NCBI GenBank assembly: GCA_030762935.1
Contig: CM060882.1
Location: 18,419,001 to 18,483,000 of the forward strand
DNA: 64,000 nucleotides
From: Hymenopus coronatus
Lineage: Eukaryota; Arthropoda; Insecta; Mantodea; Hymenopodidae
Direction: 5' to 3'
The notes below the pieces were generated by a model. The model saw only the letters and a program-made list of their open reading frames with translations. It made no database searches and was not told the origin of the DNA. Of this stretch, positions 24,181 to 36,739 are shown in pieces. The position numbers and the translations under genes are program-made. The first letter of the stretch is position 1. Each line of letters starts with the position of its first letter.

Positions 24181-24836
24181 AAATCTGATGTGTTCCATTC
24201 ACATGACTTTCTCTATATCTCTGTAACAAGTTATCGTTAATAACCTTATCTTTCATTTATTTCATGCTAATAGAGAAAAATTAGCAGAAATAGTCTTATT
24301 TCTTGCTTTATTGTAAGTAGAAGCGAAATAAGGGAGTGCAATAGGTTAAAGCGAAAGCCAAAAGCTGGTTGCTATGTGACTGATGTTCCTTTGTTTGTAT
24401 GGACAGGAGTTGACAAATTCCTGTATGAGAAAAGTATAAGCATTTTTTAGCTGAAACCAATAACAAGGAATATCTCAAAAACGATCAACTCCATGAAAAA
24501 ATGTATATAACATAAATTGTGTGTTTTAACGAGCTCTATATTTTCTATTAAATAAGGTTTTGTCTATCTCTTACAGTTTACCAGTTATGAAAAATTCAGC
24601 AAAATTCATCAAAAATAAAGATGTCTTCAGAGGCTATTCAGGATATATATTTTAGTTGTCATGTAAATATATTTTAATCAAATTCATTAAAGACATTTTT
24701 GAGAAAATAAAAATTTTCAAGAATTTTTCCATGTAAAGGGTATTTTGGGATGGGGATTTCCCTCAAAAGCTTCGTGTTGCATCCTCGGAAGATATAAACT
24801 TAAACACGATGTACATAGTACGTGCAGAGAAAGTAA
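24181..24836 (-). repeat. HINE-like repeat, inverted, internally shortened
   Basis: Right end AAATCTGATGTGTTCCATTC; ends CGATGTACATAGTACGTGCA then GAGAAAGTAAAA. The GT tract and adjoining block are deleted. Confidence 0.75.
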
Positions 24837-25311
24837 AAATCTGTTGGTGTATACCAGATAGTGCCAGAAGAGAGACCAGGAAATGCAGGTGCAGAAAGGA
24901 CAAAGGCATGCATGTCAAAGTAAGCGGAGGAAAGGAGGAACAAATATGTCCTCCTCGAATGTAGTTCATGGCGGCGAGAACTGGCTCAGAGCGACTCTAT
25001 GAATATTAATAATGTACTCGCGTGTAACTAACTCCCAAGTGAATGTCCATGGAATTTACATCAAAGTTGTTTTTGTGCTCTATGATCTCTAGTAAAGTCC
25101 GTAACTCCACAAGGGAAGGAAATCCTTTGAATTGTTGCAATAATCTTTTGGGACCTTGTAATAAGTACAAGAGACTTACGTGCTGAGGCGGTTTATGTCA
25201 TACTTATGTATTTGTTGTGTATTTATCGATTATAAAAGGGTACATTTATGCTTCTGAATAAGGCGTAGTCTCTGTAGTAAATTTAAATTGCTGTATTTGA
25301 ATATCTTTGTA

Positions 25312-25452
25312 TTTTTACTTTCTCTATACGCACTATGTACATAGTGTATAGAGAAGGCATTGCACGCCACCCAAAAATTCGATACCGAGATTTTACCGGA
25401 AATACACGATTTAGGGTCCCCTGTGTCCAAAAAAAGTATTTTCAGAAAAAGG

Positions 25453-25503
<51 letters not shown>

Positions 25504-26192
25504 GTGTGTCTGTGAACACTAATGCTCAAAAACGAAAAGTCGGTAAAACACCAAACTTGGTATTTAAGTTTAGTACTTTCAGGGATGTGACACGAAGATT
25601 TTGAGAAAAATCCCCCCATCCCAAACTACCTTTTTCGAAAATGTTGATTTTCTCAAAAATGACTCCTAACGATTTTGATTAAAATCTCGTATATTAAAGA
25701 TATTTACCTGACAAATAAAATGTATATCTTCAATTTTCTGGAAATAGCCTCGGAAGCTTACTTTATTCTGAATGAAATTTATGAAATCTTGCATAGCTCC
25801 TAAACCGTAAGAGATAGATAAAAACTTACTACACAAAAAATGTAGAGCACGTTAAAACACAATTTATGTTATATACCTACATTATTTCATGGAATTGATC
25901 GTTTTTAGATATTCCTTGTTTTTTGTTTCAGCTTTAAAAAACAAACAGGAATTTTTCAACTCCTGATCACACAAACAAAGGAACTTCAGTCACATAGCAA
26001 CCAGCTTTTGACTATCACTTTAACCTATGGTACTCCTATATTTCGCTTCTGCTTTTAAGGAAGTAGGTTATTAAGACTATTCCTGCTATTTTTTTCTCAA
26101 TTAGCATGAAGTAAATAGAAGCATAAGCTTTCTAACAATAATTTGTTGCAGAGATATAGAGAAAGTCATATGAATGAACACATCAGATTTTT
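25312..26192 (+). repeat. HINE-like repeat, complete
   Basis: TTTTTACTTTCTCTATACGC with palindrome, pure GT run of about 46 bases at 25455-25500, right end ATATAGAGAAAGTCATATGA to CATCAGATTTTT. Terminal 12-base motifs match as ACTTTCTCTATA. It ends 162 bases before exon D. Confidence 0.85.
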
Positions 26193-26354
26193 GTACATCG
26201 ATTGAGGAGAAAAATTGTTTGGTTATCACATGTTAAAATGGCATTGTGGTTTAGTTGAGCACGTCTATAATTGATCACTATAACGTGGTGTGTATAATGA
26301 CATGGTCCTTGTGATAGCGTGTGGTGTAACGTCAATATCCCATATATGTTTCAG

Positions 26355-26429
26355 GCGAATCCTGAGGACCGGCTTGGAGGCGGTACCTGACATGTCAAGT
26401 TTTCCGACAGGCACCATCATGCACATGAT
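26355..26429 (+). CDS. Lgr1: LGR1 exon D: leucine-rich repeat
   Basis: 75 bases, phase 2/2, acceptor ATATGTTTCAG, donor GTAAGT. Reads RILRTGLEAVPDMSSFPTG and then TIMHM plus a split isoleucine codon completed by exon E. The L-E-A-V-P core fits an LRR strand and turn. The following intron of about 15.7 kb is the longest in the window and is packed with repeats. Confidence 0.92.
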
Positions 26430-26489
26430 GTAAGTAAACAATCCTTATGTGTTTCCTTTAGCACACGAATATTTTGATTCATGTTACAC

Positions 26490-26650
26490 TGATGAATACG
26501 GCATCTACGAAGCCAAAATGAGAGATGGATAGGTAGGGTCAAGCTGAAAAATGCAATGCCACAGCCGGGATTTGAACCACCGGTCTCCCGGTCTCTAGCC
26601 GGATGCTCTTCCACTGAGCTACCATGGCAACATTCCAGCATAGCATTGAA
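26490..26650 (-). repeat. tRNA-derived SINE, minus strand
   Basis: Minus-strand reading GTAGCTCAGTGGAAGAGCAT (A box / D arm) and GGTTCAAATCCCGGCTGTGG (B box / T arm) with an anticodon-like stem between. The T stem does not pair properly and no flanking gene signals exist, so a SINE head is more likely than a working tRNA. Confidence 0.6.
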
Positions 26651-26849
26651 TTTCTCAACTGACTCGTATATTTCCCGGTAAACCACAAGGTGATCTCAAA
26701 TTATTTTGAGATGACAACCCCAATGGTGACTTACAATGTTGTAAGTACTTAAGTCCCAGGATTCATTGTATGGTTACTTTCACACAAGTCGTGTGTAGGA
26801 CAGGAGTTCAATAGATAAAGTCAGACAATTGGGTTCGGTTCGCTTTGAA

Positions 26850-27476
26850 TGGTCCTATTTGAGAAAAGTGTTAGTATTTTAAAACTAAAGCTAATAACAG
26901 GTAATATCTCAAAAACGGTCAGTTCTACAAAAAAAAAAAAAAAAAAAAAAAAATATGACAAATTGCGTGTTTTAACGAGATATACATTTTATGTGGGTTA
27001 AGATTTTGTCTATCTCTTACGGTTTACCAGTTATCCAAAATTCAGCAAAATTCATCCACAATAAAGAGCTCTTCAGAGGCTATTCCCAGAAAATTGAGAC
27101 AGTAAATCTTGACGTCACTGCTCTGGAATGATTATTATATGCATATCAGAAAAATCAAAATTTTCTAAAAAAGTTCCATGTAAAGGGTAGTTTGGGATGG
27201 AATTTTTCTCAAAATCTTCGTGTCGCATCCCTGGAATATACTAAACTTAAATACCAAGTTTGGTATTTTGCAGACTTTTCGTTTTTGAGTTATCGTGTTC
27301 ACAGACACACGGACACACACATACACACACAGGAACCTTTTTCTGAATTTTTTTTTTTTTGGATTCAGGGGATCTTAAAACACATATTTCCGGTGAAATC
27401 TCGGTATCGAATTTTTGGGTGGAGTGCAATACCTTATCTATACACTATGTACATAGTACGTGTAGAGAAAGTTAAA
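26850..27476 (-). repeat. HINE-like repeat, right end missing, inverted
   Basis: From CCTATTTGAGAAAAGTGTTA through an A-run at 26929-26953 to the palindrome ACACTATGTACATAGTACGT at 27440. An internal block around 27098-27150 is replaced by other sequence. Confidence 0.75.
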
Positions 27477-27849
27477 AGGAGGTAACATCCCTTGCTCCGG
27501 CCTCCCGTAAGTGGTAACAAAAGTAAAACCATTTTTTCTGATATCCGTATTCTATTATTTAATATATTGACTGGTTCTACATGGCCACGATATCCATTAA
27601 GTGTTGAAAAGCGTATTTATATATTTTGCAGCGTAAATCGATATTCCATTGTCTCGAGGGTTCAATACCGGATATAAATACACGCCGATCACGATCCCCA
27701 AAAGGCGACTACGAGCAGCCGTTATTTTAATTGCACCGAGCCAGGAAACATGTACTGCCACTCGAACAATGCTACGACTCCCCAAGTGCATTTCTCAAGC
27801 ATCTAATTGCATGGTTATGCATATATGCAACAGACATGATCTTTTAATA
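27477..27849. other. Intron sequence without an assigned element
   Basis: Moderately GC-rich patch at 27660-27790 (CGCCGATCACGATCCCC) checked for an exon; no LRR-like reading in any frame. Confidence 0.45.
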
Positions 27850-27997
27850 TTTTTACTGGACTTTGTACTTTACAATGTTGTATTCCACCCAAAAATACGA
27901 TGTCAAGATTTCACCGCTAATACATGTTTTAGGACCCCCTGAGTCCAAAAAAAAAAACATTTTCAGGAACAGGTGTTTGTGTGTGTGTCTGTGTGAA

Positions 27998-28049
<52 letters not shown>

Positions 28050-28776
28050 TGTGGACATCATAGTTCAAAAACCAAAAGACCGTTCGTTAATTACCAAACT
28101 TGGTATTTAAGTTTGGCATTTTGCAAGGATGCGACACAAAGATTTCCAAGAAAATCCTCCTACCTCGAACTACCCTTTACATGGAACTTTTTTCCAAAAT
28201 TTGATTTTCTCACAAATGGCTCTAATGAGTTTGATTAAAATATTCTATATTCAAGATATTTACTTGACAAATAAAATGTATATCTTGAATTTTCTGGGAA
28301 TAGCCCCTGAAGACTACTTTATTCTGGATGAATTTTACGGAATTTTGCATAACTGCTAAACCGTAAGAGACAGACGAAACGTTACACCATAACACATGTA
28401 GAGCACATTAAAACAGAGGATTTATATTTATATAATTTTTTGTGGGGTTGATCGTTTTTTGAGACATTTCTTGTTTTTGGTTTCGGCTTTAGAATACTTA
28501 TACTTTTGTCATACAGGAATTTGTCAACTCCTGTCCATACAAACAAATGAACTTCAGTCACATAGTAACCAGCTTTTGATTATCACTTTAAACTATGATA
28601 CTCCCTTATTTCACTTCTACTTACAAGGAAGCAAGAAATAAAACTATTTCTCCTAGTTTTTTTTTTTTTTTTTTTTTTTTCGATTAGCACGAAGTAAATA
28701 GAAGCATAAGCTTTTTAACAATAATTTGTTGCAGAGATGTAGAGAAAGTCATGTGAATGGAACACGTCAGATTTTT
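27850..28776 (+). repeat. HINE-like repeat with degraded left end
   Basis: TTTTACTGGACTTTGTACTT replaces the palindrome. Pure GT run 28001-28048. Right end GATGTAGAGAAAGTCATGTG, CACGTCAGATTTTTT. Confidence 0.8.
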
Positions 28777-28880
28777 TCTAATTTCGTATCACACTAACCT
28801 TCACCAATAACATTAGGCTAGTTATATTTTTTTTTTTATATTGTAAAATTATGAAGGTTTTTGCAATAAAGCTTTAGTGC

Positions 28881-29755
28881 TTTTACTTTCTCTATATGCA
28901 CTATGCACATAGTGTATAGAGAAGGTATTGTATTGTACCCAAATATTCGATACCGAGATTTCACCGGAAATATGTTTTGAGACTCCCTGAATCGTAAAAA
29001 GAAACATTTTTAGAAAAATGTCCGTCTCTCTGTGTGTATGTGTGTGTGTGTGTCTGTGGGCAGCTTAGCTCAAAAGCGAAAAGCCCGTTGAATACCAAAC
29101 TTGGTATTTAAGTTTGGTATCTTCCGAGGATGCGACACGAATATTTTCAAGAAAATCGCCCCAAACCCCAACTACCCTTTACATGGAACTATTATCGAAA
29201 TTTGTAATTTTCTCAAAAATGGTTCTAACGATTTTGATTAAAATGTCGCATATTAAAGATATTTACCTGATAAATAAGATGTAGATCTCGAATTTCCTAT
29301 GAATAGCCTCTGAAAACTACTTTATTCTAGATGAATTTTGCGGAATTTTGCATAACTGCTACACCATAAGAGATGGACAAAAACTTACTGCACAGAAAAT
29401 GTAGAGCACATTAAAACACACCATTTATGTTACATACATTTTTTCCTGGAGTTGATCGTTTTTAAAATAATCCTTGTTTTTTGTTTCAGCTTTGAAAAAT
29501 TTATACTTTTCTCATTTTGTCAACTCCTGTCCATACAAACAGAGGAACTTCAGCCACAAAGCAAGCAGCTTTTGACTATTATTTTAACCTACGGTAGTCC
29601 CTTATTTCGCTTCTGCTTACAAGGCAGCAAGTAATAAAGATTATTTATGATGATTTTTTCTCGATTAGTGTGAAGTAAATAAAAGCATAAGTCTTTTAAC
29701 AATAATTTGTTGCAGAGATGTAGCAAAAATCATGTGAATGGAATACATCAGGTTT
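28881..29755 (+). repeat. HINE-like repeat, complete
   Basis: TTTTACTTTCTCTATATGCA, palindromic core CTATGCACATAG, GT tract 29034-29053, right end CATGTGAATGGAATACATCA. Immediately followed head-to-tail by another copy at its T tract (29757). Confidence 0.85.
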
Positions 29756-29756
29756 T

Positions 29757-30536
29757 TTTTTTTTACTTTCCCTACGTACTATGTATACAGTGTATAGAGG
29801 AGGTATTGCATTCTACCCAAAAATGCGATACCAAGATTTCACCGGAAATAGGAGCTTTAGGGTCCCCTTATCAAAAAGAATCATTTTAGAAAAAGGTTCG
29901 CGTGTGTGTCCGTGTGCCTATGAACACGATAACTCAAAAACGAAAAGTCGGTAAAACACCAAACCCCAGCTATCCTTTACATGGAAAATGTTTTCGAAAA
30001 TGTTTATTTTATAAAAAATGGCTCTAACGATTTTGATTAAAGTATAAATGTATATTTTGAATTTTCTAGGAATAGCTTCTGAAGAGCTCTTCATTCTGAA
30101 TTACTTTTGCATAACTGGTAAACCGTAAGGGATAGATAAAAATTACTCCACAAAAAATGTAGATCTCGTTAAAACACACAATTTAAGTCATTTGCATCTT
30201 TTTCGTGGAAGTGACCGTTTCCGAGATATTTCTAGTTATTTGTTTCAGTTTTAAAATACTTAAAACATTTCTCATACGGAAACTCGTCAACTCCTGGTCA
30301 CGCATAGAAACGGATTTCAATACCATAGCAACCACATTTTTAAACACTTGGCTTTTGGTTTAGCCTAGTGTATTCACTTATTTCGCTTCTGATTATCAGC
30401 AATTAAGTAATTAGAACATTTCTGCATATTATTATCTCGATTAACATGAAGTAGATACAAAAAAATATGCCTTTTAATAGTAATTTATTACAGAGATGTA
30501 GTTAAAGTCATGTGAATGGAACACATCAGGCTTTTT
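29757..30536 (+). repeat. HINE-like repeat, shortened, head-to-tail with previous
   Basis: Left end TTTACTTTCCCTACGTACTA. It lacks part of the G-rich block after GTCGGTAAAACACC. Right end GTCATGTGAATGGAACACAT then CAGGC. Confidence 0.8.
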
Positions 30537-31146
30537 AATACAAAAGAGGAAAATCCATGCAACTGCAGTCAAATGTAACCAAGCATACTGACACACCGGC
30601 TATTTTACTTGGGCCCTTCCCATCCTTTGACTGGAGTCTCTGTGACTCGAGTTCGCCAGGTTCGGCTTTGCAAATTAGAGGAAGAGCGACATATGAGCGA
30701 GATATATCGTGCAACTAAGGGTTAATATGAGAGGCACATTCGATATCTGAAGTTGACCGCTATCATTAGGACTCGCACAAGGGCTGATTTGTTACTTCCG
30801 GTCAAATAGTTTCTTTATGGATCTCCCATTGTTACGTAGCAAGCAGAGTTTTGAGTGTTTGCTGACAATATCCACAGAAGCATACTGTAATCCTTTGTGT
30901 TCTACAAAAAAGTACTATCAAATAAAGATTGTGATCTTGAGAACGAAAACCTTCCGAGTACGTCAAGGAAATTTAATGTAAAGCTAGGGATAATATACAA
31001 TTAGATTCTATGCGGAGAAAACAAGAAACAAAGAGAGAAAGAAAGACAAAAGAACTCCAATCTGCATTTCAGAATGCAAACTTGCTTTTGAATCTCTGGG
31101 CCTGTTTATCTTAAGAGCTGTGTTGCATGGTTTTATCTCCCCACTA
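30537..31146. other. Intron sequence; 30940-31146 is duplicated at 33003-33066 and 34168-34330
   Basis: The stretch from GAACGAAAACCTTCCGAGTA to GTTTTATCTCCCC recurs further right, where SINE and HINE-like insertions split it. The rest (30537-30940) is unassigned. Confidence 0.6.
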
Positions 31147-31626
31147 TTTTTACTTTCTCTACACGTAATATGTACATAGTGCATAGAAAAGATATTGTAT
31201 TCCGCCTAAAAATTTGATACCTCGTTTTCACCGGAAATACGTGTTTTGAGACCCTACATCAAAAAATCTGATGCGTTCCATTCACATGACTTTCTCTACA
31301 TCTCTACAATAAATTATTGTTAAAAAGCAAATTCTTCCATTTACTTAATGCTAACCGAGAAAAAATCAGCATAAAGGGTCTTATTACTTGTAGCCTTGTA
31401 AGTAGAAGGGAAATATGGGAGTAAGGGAAATAGGTTAAATCGATAGTCAAATATTTTAAAAGCTAGTTGCTATGTGATTGAAGTACCTTTGCTTGTATGG
31501 ACAGGAGTTGACAAATTCCCGTATATCAGCACAGAATAATAACAATGAATATCTCGAAAACGGTCAATTCCACGAATAAAATGTATGGGAACTAAAGTGT
31601 GTGTTTTAACGAGATATACATTTTTA
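31147..31626 (-). repeat. HINE-like fragments: forward left end then inverted partial copy
   Basis: 31147-31262 is a forward left end with palindrome; 31263-31626 is an inverted right part starting TCTGATGCGTTCCATTCACA. Confidence 0.7.
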
Positions 31627-32507
31627 CTTTCTCCATACGCACTATGTACATAGTGTATAGAGAAAGTATTGCACTCCACCAAAAATTCGATACCGAGATT
31701 TCAACGGAAATATATGTTTTAGGGTCCCCAATATCCAAAAAAAGCATTTTCATAAAAAGGTCCGTGTTAGTGTGTGTGTATCCGTGTGTCCGTGTATCTG
31801 TGAACACGATAACACAAAATCGAAAAGACGGTAAAATACCAAACTTGGTATTTAATTTTAGTATCTTCCAGGGATGCGACACGAAGATTTTGAGAAAAAT
31901 CCCCCACCCCCAACTACCCTTTACATGGAACTTTTTTTGAAAATTTTGATTCTCTCAAAAATGGCTCTAACGATTTTGATTAAAATTTCGGATATTAAAC
32001 ATATTTACCTGACAAATAAAATATATATCTTGAATTTTCTGGGAATAGCCTCTGAAGAGTAATTTATTCTGGATGAATTTTACTAAATTTTGAATGACTG
32101 CTAAACGGTAAGAGATGGACAAAAACTTACTACACAAAAAATGTAGAGCACTTTAAAACACATAATTTATGTTATACACATTTTTTTCGTGGAGTTAGTC
32201 GTTTTTGTGACATTCCTTATTTTTGGTTTCTGCTATGAAAAAAGTATACTTTTCTCATACAGGAACTTGTCAACTCCTATCCATATAAATAAAGGAACTT
32301 CATTGACATAGCAACCAGCTTTTGACTATCACTTTAACCTACGGCTGTCCCTTATTTCGCTTCTACTTACAAGGAAGCGAGTAATAAGACTATTTCTGCT
32401 AATTTTTTCTGATTAGCATAAAATAAATAGAAGTCTAAGCTTTTTAAGAATTATTTGTCGGAGGGATATGGAGAAAGTTATGTGAATGGTACACATCAGA
32501 TTTTTTT
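31621..32507 (+). repeat. HINE-like repeat, complete, best-matched ends
   Basis: Left end TTTTTACTTTCTCCATACGC, core CTATGTACATAG, right end TATGGAGAAAGTTATGTGAA to CAGATTTTTTT. The terminal motifs ACTTTCTCCATA and TATGGAGAAAGT are exact complements, including the unusual CC/GG that differs from most copies. Confidence 0.87.
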
Positions 32508-32509
32508 GT

Positions 32510-33000
32510 GAAGTAAATTTTATCTACCTCTTGCGATTTACCAGTTATGCAAAATTTAGTAGAACTCGTTCAGAATAAAGAGCTTTACAGGCCATTCCCA
32601 GAAAATCTAAGATATATACTTTATTTGACATATAAGTATGTTTAATATACGGTATTTTAATCAAAATCGTTAGAGCCATTTTTTGGAATATCATTATTTT
32701 CGATTTTTTTTATGTGATGGGTAGTTTGGGGGGGGGGAATGTTCCTCAAAATCTTCACGTCGTATTCCTGGAAGATACTTATCTTAAATACCAAGTTTGG
32801 TATTTTACCGACTTTGCGTTTTTGAGTTATAATGTTCAAAGACACGCGGACACACACTTACGGACATTTTTCTAAAAGTGTTCTTTTTATACAAGGGACC
32901 CAAAACATGTATTTCCAGTGAAATCTCCTTATCAAAAATGTTGGTGCATTACAATACCTTCTCTATACACTATGTCATATAAGGTGTAGAGAAAGTAAAA
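32510..33000 (-). repeat. HINE-like repeat, right half missing, inverted
   Basis: Starts AAGTAAATTTTATCTACCTC and ends at ACACTATGTCATATAAGGTG then GAGAAAGTAAAA. G-run of nine at 32730-32738. Confidence 0.75.
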
Positions 33001-33061
33001 ATATTGTCATATTGAGCACGAACGCCTTCCGATCACGTCAGTGTATTACGGATAGTATACA

Positions 33062-33311
33062 ATTAAATTGTGAAGACTGCCTCTGTGGTCAGCGGAGTTC
33101 CCGGGTTCGATTCTCGGCTGGGGCGGGGAATTGTCCTTTAGCCAGAATTATTCGCTGTCCCTCACAGAGTCTGGACGTATGTGTGTGTGTTTGAGGAAAA
33201 TAAAAATGATTTAAACCAAACGCAAAAAAGCCTACAGACGAGTTGTTTCAAGTGCAAAGCCCCCGTTATGACCTTAGATGTTAAAGGGGGCTATATAAAT
33301 GAAACAATAAA
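33062..33311 (+). repeat. tRNA-derived SINE, family 1, full length
   Basis: Head GCCTCTGTGGTCAGCGGAGT, B box CCCGGGTTCGATTCTCGGCT, conserved body with AGTCTGGACGTATGTGTGTG and CTACAGACGAGTTG, tail GCCCCCGTTATGACCTTAGA, GGCTATATAAATGAAACAAT then A-run. The same family is at 53313-53570, 50878-51044 and, in part, 41800-42050. Confidence 0.8.
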
Positions 33312-34171
33312 AAAAATCTGATGTGTTCCATTCACATAACTTTCTCTACAACTCTGTAACAAATTATTCTATTTACTTCATCTAATCAAGAAAAAATTAG
33401 CAGAAATAGTCTTATTATTTGCTTCCTTGTTAATAGAAGCGAAATAAGGGGGTACCATAGGTTAAAGTGATAAGTCAAAAGCTGGTTGCTATGTAACTGA
33501 TGTTCCTTTGTTTGTATGGACACGAGTTCACAAAGTCCTGTATGAGAAAAGTATGTTTTTACAGCTGAAACCAAAAACAAGGAATATCTAAAAAAAATCA
33601 ACTCTATGGAAAAAATGTATATAACATATATTGTGTGTTTTAAGGTGCTCTACATTTGTTGTGTGGTATGTTTTTGTCCATCTCTTACGGTTTAGCAGTT
33701 ATGAAAAATTCCGTAAAACTTACCCAGAATAAAGTAGTCATCAGAGGCTATTCCCAGAAATTTCAAGATATGCATTTTATTTGTTAGGTAAATATCTTTA
33801 ATATTCGAAATTTTAATCAAAATCGTTAGAGCCATTTTTGAGAAAATCAAAATTTTCGAAAAACGTTCCATGTAAAGGGTAGTTGAGGGTGGGGGATTTT
33901 CCTCAAAATCTTCGTGTCGCATCCCTGGAAGATACTAAACTTAAATACCAAGTTTGGTATTTTACCAACTTTTCGTTTTTTTTGAGTTATTGTGTTCACA
34001 GACACACGGACACACACACACCGACCTTTTTCTGAAAATGTTCTTTTTTTTTTTTTTGGATACAGGGGACCCTAAAATATATATTTCCGGTGAAATCTCG
34101 GTATCGAATTTTTGGGTGGAGTGCAATACTTTCTCTATACACTATACATAGTGCGTATAGAGAAAGTAAAA
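33310..34171 (-). repeat. HINE-like repeat, complete, inverted
   Basis: Begins in the A-run of the preceding SINE (AAAAAATCTGATGTGTTCCA) and ends CATAGTGCGTATAGAGAAAG then TAAAA. Confidence 0.82.
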
Positions 34172-34324
34172 TAGATTGTATGCGGAGAAAACAAGATGGA
34201 AAGAGAGAAACAAAGACAAAAGAACTCCGATCTACATTTCAGAATCCAAATTTCCTTTTGAATCTCTGGTCGCTTATATCTTAAAAGCTGTGTTGCATTT
34301 ACATGGTTTTATCTCCCCGCTATT

Positions 34325-35202
34325 TTTATTTTCTCCACGTACTATGCGCATAGTGTGTAGAGAAGAAATTGGAGTGCTTTCAAAAAGTTGATGTCGAGTT
34401 TTCAGCGGAAATACATGTTTTGAAACACTGAATTCAAAAACAGTATTTTTAGAAAAATGTCAGTGTATGTGCGTGTCTGTGGACAGTATATCTCAAAAAC
34501 GAAATGTATATAAGCATCTTTCAAGAATACGTCACGAAGACTTTTAAGAATATCCTCCATCCCAAATTACCCTTTACATGGAACATTTTCGAAATGTTTG
34601 ATTTTTTCAATAAAACCGGCTCTAACGATTTTTATTACAATGCCACATATTTAATACATTTTCATGATAAACGAAATGTGTATCTTGGATTTTCCGGGAA
34701 TAGCCTTTGAAGAACCTTTTCATTTTGATGACTTTTCTATTATTTTTCTATAACTGATAAACCATAAGATATAGACAAAAACTTATTACTAAAAATGTAG
34801 ATATCATTAAAACACACAATTTATGTCATATACATTTGTTTTACAGAGTTAAGCGTTTTATACATATTTAGTCTTGTTGGTTTCAGTGTTAAGATACTTA
34901 AAGATTTTTTCTCAAACCGGAAACTCTTTTCGCCCCGCTTTTTGTTTACTCCTAGCAAGCTTTTGTTTACTCCTAGTCTTGTATATTTTATATAACGACG
35001 GAGTTTTAAGAGAGTTTACTATCAGTTTAGCCAGTGTCCTCCCTTATTTCCCTTCTACTTACAAGGAAGCAAGTAATAAGACTATTTCTGCTAATGTTTA
35101 TCTCGATTAGCATAATGTAGATAAAAGAATAGTCTTTTGTAAGTAACGTTTCCTTGTCAAACAGCTAAAGAATGTCATGTGAATGGAACACACCAGATTT
35201 TT
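34325..35202 (+). repeat. HINE-like repeat, diverged
   Basis: Left end TTATTTTCTCCACGTACTAT; right end AATGTCATGTGAATGGAACA then CACCAGATTTTT. Confidence 0.75.
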
Positions 35203-35957
35203 AGAAAAAGGTCCGTGTGTGTCCATGTGTCTGTGAACACGATAACTCAAAATCGAAAAGTCGTTCAATACTAAACTTGGTATTTAAGTTTAGGTTCTTC
35301 CGTGGAAGAGAAACGAAGCTTTTGGGGAAAATCCCCTCACACCAAACTACACTTTACATGAAAAAATAACATTTTGATTTTCTAAAAAATGGCTTTAACA
35401 TGCTGATTAAAATATCGTATACTAAAGATATTTACATGACAAATAAAATGTATATCTTGAATTTTTTGGGAGTAGCCTCTGAAGACCTATTTATTCGGGA
35501 TGAATTTTTCTGAATTTTACATAGCTGTAAACCGTAAGAGATAGACAAAGTCTATAAAAAATGTACATCCCCAAAAAATACATAATTTGTGTTACAAATG
35601 TTTTTGTTTGTGTTGTTGTTGTTGTTGTTGTTTTTTTGTAGAGTTGATTGTTTCTGAGATATTCCTTGTTACAGGTTTCAGCTTTAAAATACTTATATGT
35701 TTCTCATGCGGGAATTTGTTAACTCTTGTCCATGCAAACAAACGGGTTTCAACACATAGCCATTATCTTTTAAAATATCTGACTATCGCTTTAGCCTAGT
35801 GTATTCACTTATTTCCCTTCTACTTACAAGAAGACAAGCAATAATGTTCTACTAATGCTTATCTATATTATCATGAAGTAGATAGAAGAATAAGTTTATT
35901 ATCAATAATGTGTTACAGAAATGTAGAGAAAGTCATGTGAATCATATCAGATTTATT
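35199..35957 (+). repeat. HINE-like repeat lacking its left end, head-to-tail with previous
   Basis: Joined at the T tract (GATTTTTAGAAAAAGGTCC). Contains a GTT run at 35607-35632. Right end GTAGAGAAAGTCATGTGAAT. Confidence 0.75.
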
Positions 35958-36739
35958 TTTTCAGCTCCGCACATGCAATGGTTCCTTTTACTAAAACTTT
36001 AGAAAGCTTTCCATATACATTGCGCTTATTTTGGTACGAATTCCCAAAATTTAAAATGTATTGATAATTTCGTTTACAAATAATAATTTATAAATTCTCG
36101 AAATATATTTGCGGGGGTTTGCGAGTTATTTCACGTGTGCCGACAGACAGATAAGACGAACCTAATAGATTATTGGCAATAGAGAATAAAGCTACAAACA
36201 AATTCTTATATTGTCTTAAATTTTCTCAGGCTTATGTTTCAAACCCGGCATTTATCTGCTTAGAAGTCCGAGAATATTTAGAGATAATATCACTTCCGGA
36301 AAACTTCAGCTCTTACCTATTTTAAATTTCTGTGTCATTTCAGAAGTAATTTCTTTTCCGAACACTTTCAAAGCGCTAGAAATACTCAGTAATTATGAAA
36401 ATATAATCATAATTAGGGGGAAAATAACCTGTCTTATATACTCTGTCCACATTCATAAAAAATCCAAATTTTGAATCAGTAGTAGTTGCATTTAGTTACT
36501 CAAGGTTTTTAACGTCACCCAGGGGTGAAAATTTTAAGTTCCATTTTAATAAACTTGTGTTTTTGACAAAGTAAGAACAATATTATAAGTTCATACATAC
36601 AGTTTTGTTTCAGTACTTCTTAATTGATTGTTTTAATGCTTCACACGATGAAAAAACTAGAAATTTAGTGACAAAAATATATATTTTTACTCTATTAAAT
36701 ATTTAAGAACATATTTTATTGATGTTTTAGTTTGTTTAG
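35958..36739. other. Intron sequence, mostly unassigned
   Basis: 36230-36300 resembles the outer part of the inverted repeat at 17685-17965 (GCTTAGAAGTCCGAGAATAT versus GGCTAGAAGCCCGAGAAGAT), suggesting a second decayed copy of that element. A GACAGACAGATAAGAC patch lies at 36141. Confidence 0.4.

Noticed and set aside
26555..26640. Possible functional tRNA on the minus strand
   Set aside because: D-arm and anticodon-like stems exist, but the T stem mispairs and the sequence continues as a SINE body. Treated as a SINE head.
27981..28238. Open frames with runs of VCVCVC or THTHTH (also 12073-12258, 25230-25619, 11902-12114 and many others)
   Set aside because: They are translations of GT/AC microsatellites inside the intronic repeat. 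The same peptide words recur because the DNA is repeated; no codon-level constraint is visible and frames are broken between copies.
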